NCBI GenBank assembly: GCA_021776025.1
Contig: JAJFGR010000007.1
Location: 730,636-794,635 of the forward strand
Reading direction: 5' to 3'
Length of the DNA: 64,000 bases
Source: Alphaproteobacteria bacterium
Lineage (GTDB): Bacteria; Pseudomonadota; Alphaproteobacteria; Micavibrionales; Micavibrionaceae
Below are positions 51,221 to 61,045 of the stretch, in pieces. How positions within the stretch are numbered: the stretch's first letter is position 1; the number at the start of each line of letters is the position of its first letter. The notes under the pieces were generated by a model. That model did not search any database, had not been told where the DNA came from, and saw only the letters and a program-made list of their open reading frames with translations. Both the position numbers and the translations under genes were made by a program.

Positions 51221-51607
51221 ATGTTCTCTTCTTTCAAAAAACTAAGCTCAAAAGTCGCTTTAGGTGGCGCAGAAGATGCCATTGATGAGGCAAAAGCTTA
51301 TATTGGCAGCAATCCTCATGAAAAAGTTATGATGTGCGAAATGTCAAAACAGCTCTTTGAGCAAGCCATAATGAGTTTAGGCATGTCATTGGATGATGAT
51401 TTTTTTGCCGAAGAGCTTTACACTCCTGAGTTCCACAGAATTGCACACCAAATAAAACAAAGATGCGGCAGGAACTATAACAAAAATACTGCTGAATGGA
51501 TTGCAAGCAATCTGGCTATGGCTGGATGCTCAATTTTGGGGGCATCACCAGAATTACCCAAAAGAGAGCGGGTTTGGAAACAACTAATTGAAGTTTGGGA
51601 CAGTTAA
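51221..51607 (+). CDS. uncharacterised soluble protein, 128 aa
   Basis: No signal peptide or membrane segment. The product appears largely helical, with GAEDAIDEAKAYIG near the start and an RCGRNYNKNTAEWIASNLAMAG region near the end. It starts 2 bp after the 78-aa gene and ends directly at the start of the next, so all are likely one operon. No family recognised. Confidence 0.6.
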   Translation: MFSSFKKLSSKVALGGAEDAIDEAKAYIGSNPHEKVMMCEMSKQLFEQAIMSLGMSLDDDFFAEELYTPEFHRIAHQIKQRCGRNYNKNTAEWIASNLAMAGCSILGASPELPKRERVWKQLIEVWDS

Positions 51608-51997
51608 ATGAACCTCGAAAAGCTGAACACAAAACTATTAATGATCACTATCATTGCTACATGCGCCTTGATAGCGCCCTTTAACGCCTACGCCCAATCC
51701 TTAGAAATAACGGGCTTAACTTACCACAAAGCCAGAGCGATCATTATAGAAGCTGGGTGGACGCCTTTAAAGACACAAGCAGATAAGCAGCATAGATTTG
51801 GTAATGGGCCAGACTTTTGGGCTTTGGGATATTTTGAATTGGAAAGTTGCTCAGGTACAGGGTTAGCTTATTGTAGTTTTCAATTCGAGAACACCAAAGG
51901 TGAAAGCTTACGGATTACCACTAAAGGCGAAGAATACCACGAAGAAGAATTCTTGCGCCACGCGACCGTAGAACACTTTGAAATTGGAGCACCTTAG
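51608..51997 (+). CDS. secreted small protein, 129 aa
   Basis: A cleavable signal peptide is likely (hydrophobic core residues 10-24, cleavage after AYA at about 28). The mature part contains YHKARAIIIEAGWTPL and a two-cysteine motif LESCSGTGLAYCSF followed by a beta-rich end. This cysteine pair pattern suggests a periplasmic disulfide-bonded domain. Its ATG follows the preceding stop without a gap. Function unknown. Confidence 0.65.
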   Translation: MNLEKLNTKLLMITIIATCALIAPFNAYAQSLEITGLTYHKARAIIIEAGWTPLKTQADKQHRFGNGPDFWALGYFELESCSGTGLAYCSFQFENTKGESLRITTKGEEYHEEEFLRHATVEHFEIGAP

Positions 51998-52168
51998 GGG
52001 TCACCTCAAAAGTAATGCTTATATAGTTATAATGTCGCCATAGGCTACACCTTTAAATTACTGTTTATTAAAATAAAAATAAATAACAATAACGAAACGA
52101 TAAGTATCGAAATGTAGTGCTGGAGACATGGTTGTTCATGGCATTTGGGGGGTGATACAATAACCTCT

Positions 52169-53641
52169 ATGAGCACACCTTTGAGTGACCCTTTGGGGGT
52201 CAATGAAGATATCTTTGAAGAACAAAACGAAGCCTACGAATATGCGGGGCGCTTAAACCCCTACCTATATTCTAACGATCCAAGACTGGATGAAGCAGCG
52301 CAGAAGATTTGCAGCGATATAGGCTTTGAAGGGCAAAAGAAGCTGATCTTAAACCAGCTCAAACTGTTGCTCCTAAACATTATTGAGCTGAAACGCTCTA
52401 ATCCCAAAGGTGTATTGCGTTATGGACGCAGCAATGCGTATTGGAAGGAATTCACGAAGGACATGCCTAACCCTTGGGGTATCAGCTCTAAGATCGATCA
52501 TGTTATTGACAGGATGAAAGAGGCAGAGCTATTGCACGTAAGGCTTGGTTTTGTTGGTGAAAAAATAAAACGCCAAACACGAATTCAACCAAGCGCAAAG
52601 CTCATGGAGAATTACATCAAGCCCTTCAAGCTTTTAGAGTTGCCTGTGGAGCTACACAAAGAGTTTCCTTTAGTGCATGTCCACCTCAAACACAAATCCA
52701 AGTATATCAAAGGTAAGATCTACCATGTTCGCAGAGAGGCTAAGGGAAGCACCGCTATTCCAAATCAACTTAAACAGATGAAAGAGCAGCTCAGAAGCTA
52801 CAATACGCTGATTAAAAATAGTGATATCAGATTGGGTGATATTCCAGAGACTAAAGAGTTGCTTCAGCGTGTGAACTTCAACGCCAAAAACCGTTCATAC
52901 AGAGTATTTAGTGATAGTGATATTACTGCAGGAGGGCGAATATATGGCGGATGGTGGCAGGATATTTCAAGTGATCTGCGTAAACACATCCTCATTAATG
53001 GTAGTTCCACAATAGAGCTGGATTATAAATCACAACATGCCTGTATGCTTTACGGGTATTGCTTAGGGCAACATATGGAAAATATTTTAGGTGCGGATAA
53101 GGATGCATACACCTTTGGCAATTATCCAAGGGCATTGGGTAAAGCCATATTCACTATTGCTTTGAATGTCAGGAATAGAAGGAATTTACGCCAAGCTCTT
53201 CTCAATAAATTCACTAAGGAGTTCTCAAGCGACGATGAGGGCAAAAAAAACACAGCCAAACAATGCTTAGCATTCATAGAACAGGACTTTGAAGGTGTTA
53301 TGGATGCTTTTGAGGATCTCCATGAGCCTGTCCTTAAACCCACCCGTTACTTATATTCCAAATCAATGGAAGAGAAATGGTGGAGAAGGTTTCAGTTCTA
53401 CGATTCACAGATATGTACTTATGTATTGGAGAAGATGACTCTTTCGAAAACACCATGCCTTAGTGTTCATGACAGCTTTATTGTTGAAAAAGATAAGGAA
53501 GGAGCGCTTAGAAATTTGATGGTAGAGGCATACACCAAAGCAAAGCATATCCCTGATCTCTCTAAGTGTATCCCTGAGATAAAAAGTAAAAAAAAGATAA
53601 TAAAGAGAACACTAAGAGGGCTAGAGTGTATACTAGGATAA
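52169..53641 (+). CDS. element-encoded protein with family-A DNA-polymerase-like motifs
   Basis: The 490-aa product (an in-frame TTG at 52145 is an alternative start) has no exonuclease domain. It contains IELDYKSQHACMLYG, resembling polymerase motif A (D285); RALGKAIFTIALNV, a possible motif B (K325); and SVHDSF, resembling motif C (H434, D435). Upstream lies GGRIYGGWWQDI, found in phage and plasmid proteins of this type. A role in replicating the excised element is inference; the match is remote. Confidence 0.5.
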   Translation: MSTPLSDPLGVNEDIFEEQNEAYEYAGRLNPYLYSNDPRLDEAAQKICSDIGFEGQKKLILNQLKLLLLNIIELKRSNPKGVLRYGRSNAYWKEFTKDMPNPWGISSKIDHVIDRMKEAELLHVRLGFVGEKIKRQTRIQPSAKLMENYIKPFKLLELPVELHKEFPLVHVHLKHKSKYIKGKIYHVRREAKGSTAIPNQLKQMKEQLRSYNTLIKNSDIRLGDIPETKELLQRVNFNAKNRSYRVFSDSDITAGGRIYGGWWQDISSDLRKHILINGSSTIELDYKSQHACMLYGYCLGQHMENILGADKDAYTFGNYPRALGKAIFTIALNVRNRRNLRQALLNKFTKEFSSDDEGKKNTAKQCLAFIEQDFEGVMDAFEDLHEPVLKPTRYLYSKSMEEKWWRRFQFYDSQICTYVLEKMTLSKTPCLSVHDSFIVEKDKEGALRNLMVEAYTKAKHIPDLSKCIPEIKSKKKIIKRTLRGLECILG

Positions 53642-53751
53642 AACCCAATAGAGAAACGCCTTAATTTATTATTTATCAATCTATTAACCATTACATTAGA
53701 TACAGTTAATACACACCCCTTGAGTTACCCCATAAAGAAGCGTGTGTGCCA

Positions 53752-53787
53752 TTCCTGAGTCATAGAGACTCACTGAGAGTCTTTAGG
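53752..53787 (+). repeat. 36-bp repeat downstream of the helicase gene (copy 1)
   Basis: It matches 56977-57012 at 34 of 36 positions. It contains three alternating GAGTC/GACTC pentamers that allow two mutually exclusive hairpins (GAGTC-ATAGA-GACTC or AGACTC-ACTGA-GAGTCT). All three are GANTC sites. The rest of 53642-53860 shows nothing clear. Confidence 0.85.
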
Positions 53788-53860
53788 GGTTTTGACCTAG
53801 CCCCACAAGCTTGTTCTGTTTTCGGCCAAAAGCGGACGTTTGAGATAATAGCCAAATATT

Positions 53861-56632
53861 TTATTCCCACACACTAATTTGGTCAGTCTTCTTGACGAAG
53901 GAAGAGGATAGCGACCTTGTTCTAGCTTTCAGAAGGATAGAACGCCCCTCAACGCTTCTGGAGTATATGAGCTTTGTATTACCGACATACCGATCCCATT
54001 TTTTGTGAAAGAAAGCAGCATACTTTTTATTTGTAGCTATAACTTTTGGTACAGGATGGTAATCAACACGGAGCAAAGCACCTAAATAAGAATGTCTCAC
54101 TAAAACATATCGTGGATTTATCACTGGCCCCAAAACTTCTTTCATGGCCTCAAGGAAGTGACGCTTCTCAATGTTGGTAGCTCCATCTATCCGGCAATAC
54201 ACAATGCCTATCTTGTCTTTTACCGTTTCAATTCTAAGGCTCTTTGGATTGGTTTTAATCAATTCCATGTGTTGAAGCGTTTCAAGGACAGCCCAGCCCA
54301 CTTGCTTTAGGCTGCTTTCTATAGAGCCGTTTCGTATCAAGAGGTAAAGAGCTTTGAGCAATTTGGGGAAGGCGTAAATAAGTGCTATTCCCGCCCCAAC
54401 CAGAAGCAGAAGAACGAAGTTTTTACCTGAGTGATGACCGCCGAAAACCTGACTACCCCATACAGCACCTCCTATAAGGGCATTCATCGCCATATATTTA
54501 AGCGTATCGGCAAAGGCTAAGCCTCTCGGCACATAATTACTTTCTACTTTTTCTCTCATTTCAGGTTTAGGACTTTGGCCTTCTAGAGCTTCACTCCACA
54601 ACTGTGGCAAACGCTCTCTGTCTGTAGCCCGCACAAGCGTATTCTGATTTGTTTGCTTCACACCCGCCTCATCCCATTTTGCTGTAGACAGCCCGAGCCT
54701 CTTAAAACCATTCTCGATGACTATCGGTTCGTTATAGGACAAACCTTCAAACGCACGGAAGCGTCTTCGTAGCATCCTCAGATCGTTGCCAAGGTCTTCT
54801 TTAATTTCATCAAACGGATCAAAATATTTGCGCCGACTTGTTTTACCAGTAAATGCATATTCCAGCTTTTCCTGCATGGTCTCAATGTCCAGAGCCACCA
54901 AATGCCAAACATTCGCAGCCTTATTTGGCGTATGCGGATCTATGCGGATCGCTCGCCCTCTCATCTGGTTTGAAAGCATGAAAGATCCTACGTGACTGGC
55001 TAAGACAAGAGTATTTATGGAGGGTGCATCCCACCCCTCACCCAAGAGGGCTTGTGTTCCGACAAGGGTGGTTATGTGTCCTGCATTAAATATTTCCGTG
55101 ATGAGGTGAACTATTCTTTGACGGTTCTGGCCTTTTATATCAATACGCAAGTAATTCTCGTCATGCATAAGTGGTGTAAGCTTCAGATGTTTCTGATCTA
55201 TTCCCATTTGCGTAGAGATCTCTTCCAGCACCGCTTGTGCACTACGAGGAATAACAACGATAGAGCCTGTTAATATGCCCAGCTTTAACCCTTGAATTTG
55301 AGCCAGCCTTAGATATTCAAAAATTGGAATAACCCCAATTTTATCTATGGGGCGATCATCGTTTCTTTTAGAAGGCAACTCTGACATTCGAATATAATCT
55401 GCGAGTACAACCATTCTCAAATTATCTTGAAGATGTGCAGACTCTTGCCGTGCAATATCTACAATGCTGTCGAGCTTGGCTAAACTACTCGCTAATAGCT
55501 TTTTGATTTCTTTCGTGTTGTCGATAACGACTCTGCGCCTTTCTATCGCGCCTATCTTTTTGAGATGTTTCCTTATCGCGGTTAATGTCTCTTCATGTTC
55601 CACAAGAAGCTCTACGTGTTTGTACAAAACTCCTGTGAGAAGAGTTTCCAGCCATTCTGCATTGATCGTAGGGATGTCATCCTTGCGCACACCAAGGATA
55701 TTCAAAACATGTCTGGGAGGGGTAAATCCAGCAGAGTGCAGATAGATGATAAAGGACGAAAAGAACTCAGGCTCACCAAGAATGTCTTCTATATGGTTCT
55801 CCGTGTCTTTAATCCACGGATGAGATGATAGAGCCGCTAAGAATTGTTCATTGCTCTTTAAATCGGTGAGAAAGCCTTGAATATCGCCTTTAAACTGCCG
55901 GAGCTTTTCAGCCTCATTCTCTGTGGGCAGTGAAAAATAAACATAGTCCTGATGGGGGCATAGATCACCACGCTTTACCAATTCCGGCACTGAAATTTCA
56001 ACATCTATCGGGCCACAAAGCTCTTCATATTTCTGCCATTCCGCATATTCAACGTCATAAGGCGGCGTAGCGGTAAGAGAAACCACCGTTGGTTTGTCCA
56101 GTTCGGCTTTTAATTTTGTAAGGGCGTTCCACCACTCTTTCCGGAGATGATGAGCCTCATCAAGAACAATAGTTTGAACTTTGGCTTTCTTTAGCAAGCG
56201 GATGACTTCAACGGTTTCCGATTTTTCTGCGCCGCTGCCTTTTTCGTCTTCCTCCTCTTCCGGCTCTAATCCGTCCCCTTCTTCAATTTTCTCTCCGGAA
56301 AACACAGCATGGAGTGCTTGATAGGTGATGAAGGTAAGCGTTTTCGGATTGCGAATGTCCTTTGTTACCCAGTCATCAACATTACGCGGACTGTCCATGA
56401 ACATTGAGGTCAGGCGGTCAATCCACTGGTTCCTGATGGTGATGGTCGGGGCGAGTATGATTGCTGGTTTATCCAGTTTGCGCATCACTTCTAGGCCAAG
56501 AATTGTCTTTCCTGAACCGGGTGCTGCGACAACATGAAGATGGTCATCGTCTAAATGACCGTCCAGTTCTGCTAATACGCGCGCTTGATATTCACGCCAT
56601 TGCCCTTGAAATTTAAGAGTGTTAAGAGCCAT
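53861..56632 (-). CDS. SF2 DEAD/DEAH helicase with membrane-anchored C-terminal region
   Basis: A 923-aa protein (start at 56632; the frame is open 20 codons further). Helicase motifs: APGSGKT (37-43), DEAH (158-161), SLTATPP (185-191) and the RecA2 segment GEGWDAPSINTLV ending in MRGRAIR. An acidic Glu-rich insert lies at about 116-137. A hydrophobic region with two probable helices (about 718-765) precedes a 150-residue C-terminal domain. It neighbours the hsd operon, so a defence role is plausible but unproven. Confidence 0.8.
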   Translation of the reverse strand: MALNTLKFQGQWREYQARVLAELDGHLDDDHLHVVAAPGSGKTILGLEVMRKLDKPAIILAPTITIRNQWIDRLTSMFMDSPRNVDDWVTKDIRNPKTLTFITYQALHAVFSGEKIEEGDGLEPEEEEDEKGSGAEKSETVEVIRLLKKAKVQTIVLDEAHHLRKEWWNALTKLKAELDKPTVVSLTATPPYDVEYAEWQKYEELCGPIDVEISVPELVKRGDLCPHQDYVYFSLPTENEAEKLRQFKGDIQGFLTDLKSNEQFLAALSSHPWIKDTENHIEDILGEPEFFSSFIIYLHSAGFTPPRHVLNILGVRKDDIPTINAEWLETLLTGVLYKHVELLVEHEETLTAIRKHLKKIGAIERRRVVIDNTKEIKKLLASSLAKLDSIVDIARQESAHLQDNLRMVVLADYIRMSELPSKRNDDRPIDKIGVIPIFEYLRLAQIQGLKLGILTGSIVVIPRSAQAVLEEISTQMGIDQKHLKLTPLMHDENYLRIDIKGQNRQRIVHLITEIFNAGHITTLVGTQALLGEGWDAPSINTLVLASHVGSFMLSNQMRGRAIRIDPHTPNKAANVWHLVALDIETMQEKLEYAFTGKTSRRKYFDPFDEIKEDLGNDLRMLRRRFRAFEGLSYNEPIVIENGFKRLGLSTAKWDEAGVKQTNQNTLVRATDRERLPQLWSEALEGQSPKPEMREKVESNYVPRGLAFADTLKYMAMNALIGGAVWGSQVFGGHHSGKNFVLLLLVGAGIALIYAFPKLLKALYLLIRNGSIESSLKQVGWAVLETLQHMELIKTNPKSLRIETVKDKIGIVYCRIDGATNIEKRHFLEAMKEVLGPVINPRYVLVRHSYLGALLRVDYHPVPKVIATNKKYAAFFHKKWDRYVGNTKLIYSRSVEGRSILLKARTRSLSSSFVKKTDQISVWE

Positions 56633-57086
56633 TGTTTCCGTGTGCTTAATAATTAGTAGAATTATATATCGTTCCCAACGAGATGGTAGCATTAACTAAC
56701 GATTATTGGATGTTATTTAGGAATGAGTAATGTCCGCTTTGGGTCGGTAACGGACAATATTAATGATATCTATACACCTTAAAGTCGCATATAGAAAATA
56801 GCTCTGGGTTTGTTTCCAATAAGAGGGAATTATCAAGAATCTATTTCATCAACTATGCGCTGGAAAATGGTACCCGAAACCTGATGATTACAAATCAACT
56901 GCTCTATACCTATTAACCCCATAAAATAAACTATTACTATAAGGGAAAAACACAAAAGGAGAGTTCCGCATGCCCTTTCCTGAGTCATAGGGACTCACTG
57001 AGAGTCTTTGGGTGTTTCATGTGGGATGACACCAGAAAATCATTAAACCAGACTCACGAGTCTTCTATGGAGTCTTATGAGTCCTA
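56633..57086. other. 454-bp gene-free region with seven clustered GANTC sites
   Basis: Between hsdR and the helicase gene no coding frame is supported. GANTC pentamers occur at 56982, 56992, 57002, 57051, 57058, 57070 and 57079, seven within about 100 bp, where chance predicts fewer than one. The AT-rich part near 56640-56780 probably holds the helicase promoter, but I cannot fix its boxes. Confidence 0.6.
56977..57012 (+). repeat. 36-bp repeat between hsdR and helicase (copy 2)
   Basis: Near-identical to 53752-53787 (two A/G differences). The pair flanks the helicase gene in direct orientation. Confidence 0.85.
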
Positions 57087-59918
57087 CTAATCCACCCCAT
57101 CAATAAACGTCTCAACAAAGCCCTTAATCTTGTCAATAACACGTTCAGCAATAGTGCTACGCTCCTTCAAAGATGGACGAGCTTCCATGATCTCAATGAT
57201 TTCATCGCGCATAGGTGTTTTCTCTGTGAACAGATAATTACCCAGCACTTTCTCCAGCCCCTCTGGATCAAGCCCCTCCTCTTCACTCAGAGCGATAAGA
57301 GCTTTACGCTTTTCTTCCGTCCAATAAGCATCAAACTCTTCACCAACATTGGCACTCGCTGGCATATCTGCAAAGTGCTCAGAGATAAACCGCTCAATAA
57401 GCTCTTTCTTGCTTCTGAGCTGTGTCTCAGTATCCAGAATGTCCATGATGCTTTTACGAGCCTTCGCCTGCTCTTCTTGGCTCTTGCCCTTCATGTTGCG
57501 CAACAATGTAATGATGTAGCTCACATTGATCTTGTCACGACTGATCAGCTCCACCTCAAAATCAATGTCATCGAGGATAGAGACTTTTTCCTTCTGCTTC
57601 TCGCTGCGCACTTTGTCGTAAAGATCGAGGTACTTGCTTCGGAAGTCAGCAAAGAGCTGTTCGCCCATAGGAAGGTCGTCGAAATCAAACTGTGTAAAGC
57701 AATCGAGGACATTCTTAATTCTGATTACTTCGCGGAAGGCTTGAATAAACTTAGCCTCATCTTCTTCTGTGAGAAGCCCATCAACGCTTTCAACATCGGG
57801 AGTAATTGCTAATAGGTTCGCAACAGCACCCTCAAATTTTTCAACATAATCCTCGTATGGTGCGAGAATGATTTCTTCCTGTGCATCCTTATTGGCAAAA
57901 AGCTCAATAGCCTTGTCTGTGGCGGGTTTTAGATTACGGAAGCACACGATATTGCCTTGTGACTTCTTCTGCCCCTGTATGCGATTGGTGCGGGAATAGG
58001 CTTGTATAAGCCCGTGGTATTTTAAATTTTTATCGACATAGATCGTATTAAGGGGTTTGCTGTCAAAGCCCGTCAGGAACATGTTCACAACGAGCAATAT
58101 ATCAATTTCTTTACGCTTAACGCGCTTCCCGATATCCTTGTAATAGCTATAGAATGACTTGCTGTCTTTGGTAGTGTAGTTCGTGCCAAACATCGCGTTG
58201 TAATCATCAATATACTCATCCAGCTTTTCACGGCTGTGTTTATTCACGGGCGCATCATCATCGGGCATGTCATCGCCTGTCCCCATACCGTCCGCATCTG
58301 CGTCCTCTTCATTGGCCTGATAAGAGAAGATCGTAGCAACCTTTAAGTTATGCTCCCCTTTATCTTTCTTATCCTTAAACAGCTCATAATACTTTGTTAG
58401 GGTCTTGATGTTCGAAACACAGAACATCGCCGTAAACTCGCGGCTATGCGTCTTGCGATCATGGTTTTCGATGATGTAATCCGTAATCTTCTCTAACCGC
58501 TCATCGGCTTCCATGACTTCGGATGTATCAATCGCCTCGACTTCAATATCGACAACCTCATCCTTCTTCTTAAAGGTGCGGATATATTCAACGGAGAACT
58601 TCAATACATTCTCGTCTCGAATAGCATCCGTAATCACATAGCTATGAAGCTGCTGCTCAAACAAATCTTTGGTTGTGCGCTTGCCTAAAGCGTTTTTCGA
58701 GGCGTTATCAACAAAGATAGGCGTGCCCGTAAAGCCAAACATCTGCACATTCTCGAAATACTCTTTAATCCGCTTATGCGTATCCCCGAACTGGCTGCGA
58801 TGACATTCATCAAAGATAAAGACCATCTTCTTGTCTTTAAGGTCTTCCATCGTCTTGAGATGACGGTCTTTACTAATCGCCGTGTTTAGCTTCTGCAAGG
58901 TTGTAACGATCAACGGCGTATCGTTTCCAAATTGCTCCACGAGTTTGCCCGTGTTATTCGTGGCATCAACGCTGCCTTCTTGGAAGCTGTTGAACTCAGA
59001 TATAGTCTGATAGTCGAGGTCTTTACGATCCACTACAAACACAACCTTGTGCACGTGGGGGCTCTGCGTGAGTATCTGCGCGGCCTTAAAGGATGTCAGG
59101 GTCTTGCCTGATCCTGTGGTGTGCCAGATATAACCGTTCTTATTGGTAGTCAGCACTTGCGCGACAATCGCCTCCACCGCATAGAACTGATAGGGGCGTA
59201 ACGCCATAAGCATCTTGTTGCTTTCATTTAGCACAACATACTTCGTAATCATCTTGGAAAGCTGGCACTTTTCAAGGAACACTTCTACAAACTCGCTAAG
59301 CTGCGTAATGCGTTTGTTCTTCTTATCCGCCCAAAAGAATGTCTGTTTAAAGTCACGGTCTTTAATCGGGTTATTGGCGTAGTATTTGGTGTTCACCCCG
59401 TTACTAATCACAAACATCTGGATATAGCCGAACAGCCCATACCCCGCTGCAAAGCTGTGCCTGTGGTAACGGTTAGTCTGGTTAAACGCCTCTTTCATCT
59501 CAAGGCCACGGCGCTTGAGCTCAATCTGACATAGCGGCAAGCCATTCACCAGTAACGTCACATCATAACGGTTGGTGTATTTGCCCGTCATTGTGATCTG
59601 GTGCGTAACTTGATATTCGTTCTTGCACCAATGAATCTGATTGATCAGCTCGATATAGCCTGTTGTTCCGTCATCACGGGCGTAATCGACCTTATCGCGC
59701 AGGATTTTGGCCTTCTCGAAGATATTCCCGCGAGCGATCTTGTTCAGGACTTGCTTAAACTCCGCATCAGATAGGCTCACCTTGTTGTTTTTTTCGAGCT
59801 GTGTTTTCAGATTGGCAATCAACGCCTCCTCATCGGGAATCGTCACCTTTTCCCAGCCCAGCGTTTCAAGCTGAGCGATCAAGGCATTTTCAAGTTGTTG
59901 TTCTGTTTGTGTGTTCAT
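57087..59918 (-). CDS. hsdR: type I restriction endonuclease, R subunit
   Basis: The 943-aa HsdR cleaves DNA after ATP-driven translocation. The N-terminal PD-(D/E)xK nuclease shows D119 (RYDVTLL) and E133-x-K135 (IELK). The motor has TTGSGKT (267-273), DECH (370-373) and TGTPIF. The C-terminal helical part would dock on the methyltransferase. AAGGA overlapping the hsdS stop serves the ATG. It is intact by length, so the system looks active. Confidence 0.95.
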   Translation of the reverse strand: MNTQTEQQLENALIAQLETLGWEKVTIPDEEALIANLKTQLEKNNKVSLSDAEFKQVLNKIARGNIFEKAKILRDKVDYARDDGTTGYIELINQIHWCKNEYQVTHQITMTGKYTNRYDVTLLVNGLPLCQIELKRRGLEMKEAFNQTNRYHRHSFAAGYGLFGYIQMFVISNGVNTKYYANNPIKDRDFKQTFFWADKKNKRITQLSEFVEVFLEKCQLSKMITKYVVLNESNKMLMALRPYQFYAVEAIVAQVLTTNKNGYIWHTTGSGKTLTSFKAAQILTQSPHVHKVVFVVDRKDLDYQTISEFNSFQEGSVDATNNTGKLVEQFGNDTPLIVTTLQKLNTAISKDRHLKTMEDLKDKKMVFIFDECHRSQFGDTHKRIKEYFENVQMFGFTGTPIFVDNASKNALGKRTTKDLFEQQLHSYVITDAIRDENVLKFSVEYIRTFKKKDEVVDIEVEAIDTSEVMEADERLEKITDYIIENHDRKTHSREFTAMFCVSNIKTLTKYYELFKDKKDKGEHNLKVATIFSYQANEEDADADGMGTGDDMPDDDAPVNKHSREKLDEYIDDYNAMFGTNYTTKDSKSFYSYYKDIGKRVKRKEIDILLVVNMFLTGFDSKPLNTIYVDKNLKYHGLIQAYSRTNRIQGQKKSQGNIVCFRNLKPATDKAIELFANKDAQEEIILAPYEDYVEKFEGAVANLLAITPDVESVDGLLTEEDEAKFIQAFREVIRIKNVLDCFTQFDFDDLPMGEQLFADFRSKYLDLYDKVRSEKQKEKVSILDDIDFEVELISRDKINVSYIITLLRNMKGKSQEEQAKARKSIMDILDTETQLRSKKELIERFISEHFADMPASANVGEEFDAYWTEEKRKALIALSEEEGLDPEGLEKVLGNYLFTEKTPMRDEIIEIMEARPSLKERSTIAERVIDKIKGFVETFIDGVD

Positions 59919-59926
59919 GATCGTCC

Positions 59927-61042
59927 TTATACAAACATCTGCTGCAATAAGCCCTTCTTGAAAATTTTGGATTTATTCAGCTCCTCCGTCACCAAGGCGA
60001 TCTTGTCATCAATCGCGGAGAGAAAATTGGCGATCTTCTTTTGTTCATCTGGGTGAGGAAGATTAACTGGAAACTTATCGAAAGCGTTCATTCTCAGCGA
60101 AGGCATTGTTGAGCCAACGGCATATTTCAGAAAGTGCTGCCTGTGCTTGTGTATCCAGTAATACAGGAATTTACCTACATTATTGCCAAAGCTTGTGATG
60201 GCGTAAGCTCTTTGATGTAAATCAAACTTTCCAAAAAAGTATTTTGGTGGAAAATCCTTACCTTCTCCCGCCACAATAATTGCTTCACAATCAAACAAAT
60301 ATTTTGAACTTGCTCTTACATCATTCGATCTATCAAAAAATACGTATTCTCCTTCTTCCGTGGAATCCTCACGATTTGAATCACCTGTTTTAGTGGTGAC
60401 ATTCTTCCCTAATGTTGTTTCCCCCCAATCAAGAAAAGCGTTGCCGTTATCGTCTTTAAAGCGGAGGTCTTGCGAAAAGAGCTTTTGCATACAGCCCTTT
60501 TTGTAGTCTTCCAGCAGGTCTTTCTTTTTCTGGAGCTGCGCAATCTTCTCATCCACCGCCCCCAAAAACGCCGCAATCTTTTGTTGTTCTTCGTAGGTTG
60601 TGGTTGTAATTTTATAAGAAGATATTTGGGGGCCTGTAAGTTGCGGAACACCCGTTGATTCAACAAAGAAATTGATACGCGATATTCCTGCCTCATAGAA
60701 AGAAATATCACTTTCATGTTTAGGCCTTAGCACCAAAAGTCTTACAATAGGAACAAACCGTTCGTGTCTAGCTACCGGAACTCCTAAATGTCCCCTCCCA
60801 GATACCGTCACACAGTGTGCTTCTTCTTTATAATAGCTAGTGTAGCCGTACAGTCCTTTATTTTCATTAGAGTTTGCAAATACAGGGTAAGGATATTCAG
60901 GGCTTTTGTGTGGTGAATATCTAGTTTTATCAATATCTCCTCCAGCGCCAATCGAAAATAGATCATCTATTCTATGATGTTCCCATTCACAATTAAACTC
61001 AGAAAACCTCAACGTTGGAACGGTTTGTTCTTGCTGCGGCAT
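59927..61042 (-). CDS. hsdS: type I restriction-modification specificity subunit
   Basis: HsdS sets the bipartite target sequence. Two target-recognition domains (about residues 1-150 and 190-330) are each followed by a conserved helix: EEQQKIAAFLGAVDEKIAQL and DEQKKIANFLSAIDDKIAL. These act as the molecular ruler. The ATG at 61042 has AAAGGG upstream; a GTG one codon earlier is possible. The recognition sequence cannot be predicted by eye. Confidence 0.93.
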   Translation of the reverse strand: MPQQEQTVPTLRFSEFNCEWEHHRIDDLFSIGAGGDIDKTRYSPHKSPEYPYPVFANSNENKGLYGYTSYYKEEAHCVTVSGRGHLGVPVARHERFVPIVRLLVLRPKHESDISFYEAGISRINFFVESTGVPQLTGPQISSYKITTTTYEEQQKIAAFLGAVDEKIAQLQKKKDLLEDYKKGCMQKLFSQDLRFKDDNGNAFLDWGETTLGKNVTTKTGDSNREDSTEEGEYVFFDRSNDVRASSKYLFDCEAIIVAGEGKDFPPKYFFGKFDLHQRAYAITSFGNNVGKFLYYWIHKHRQHFLKYAVGSTMPSLRMNAFDKFPVNLPHPDEQKKIANFLSAIDDKIALVTEELNKSKIFKKGLLQQMFV

Positions 61043-61045
61043 CAC

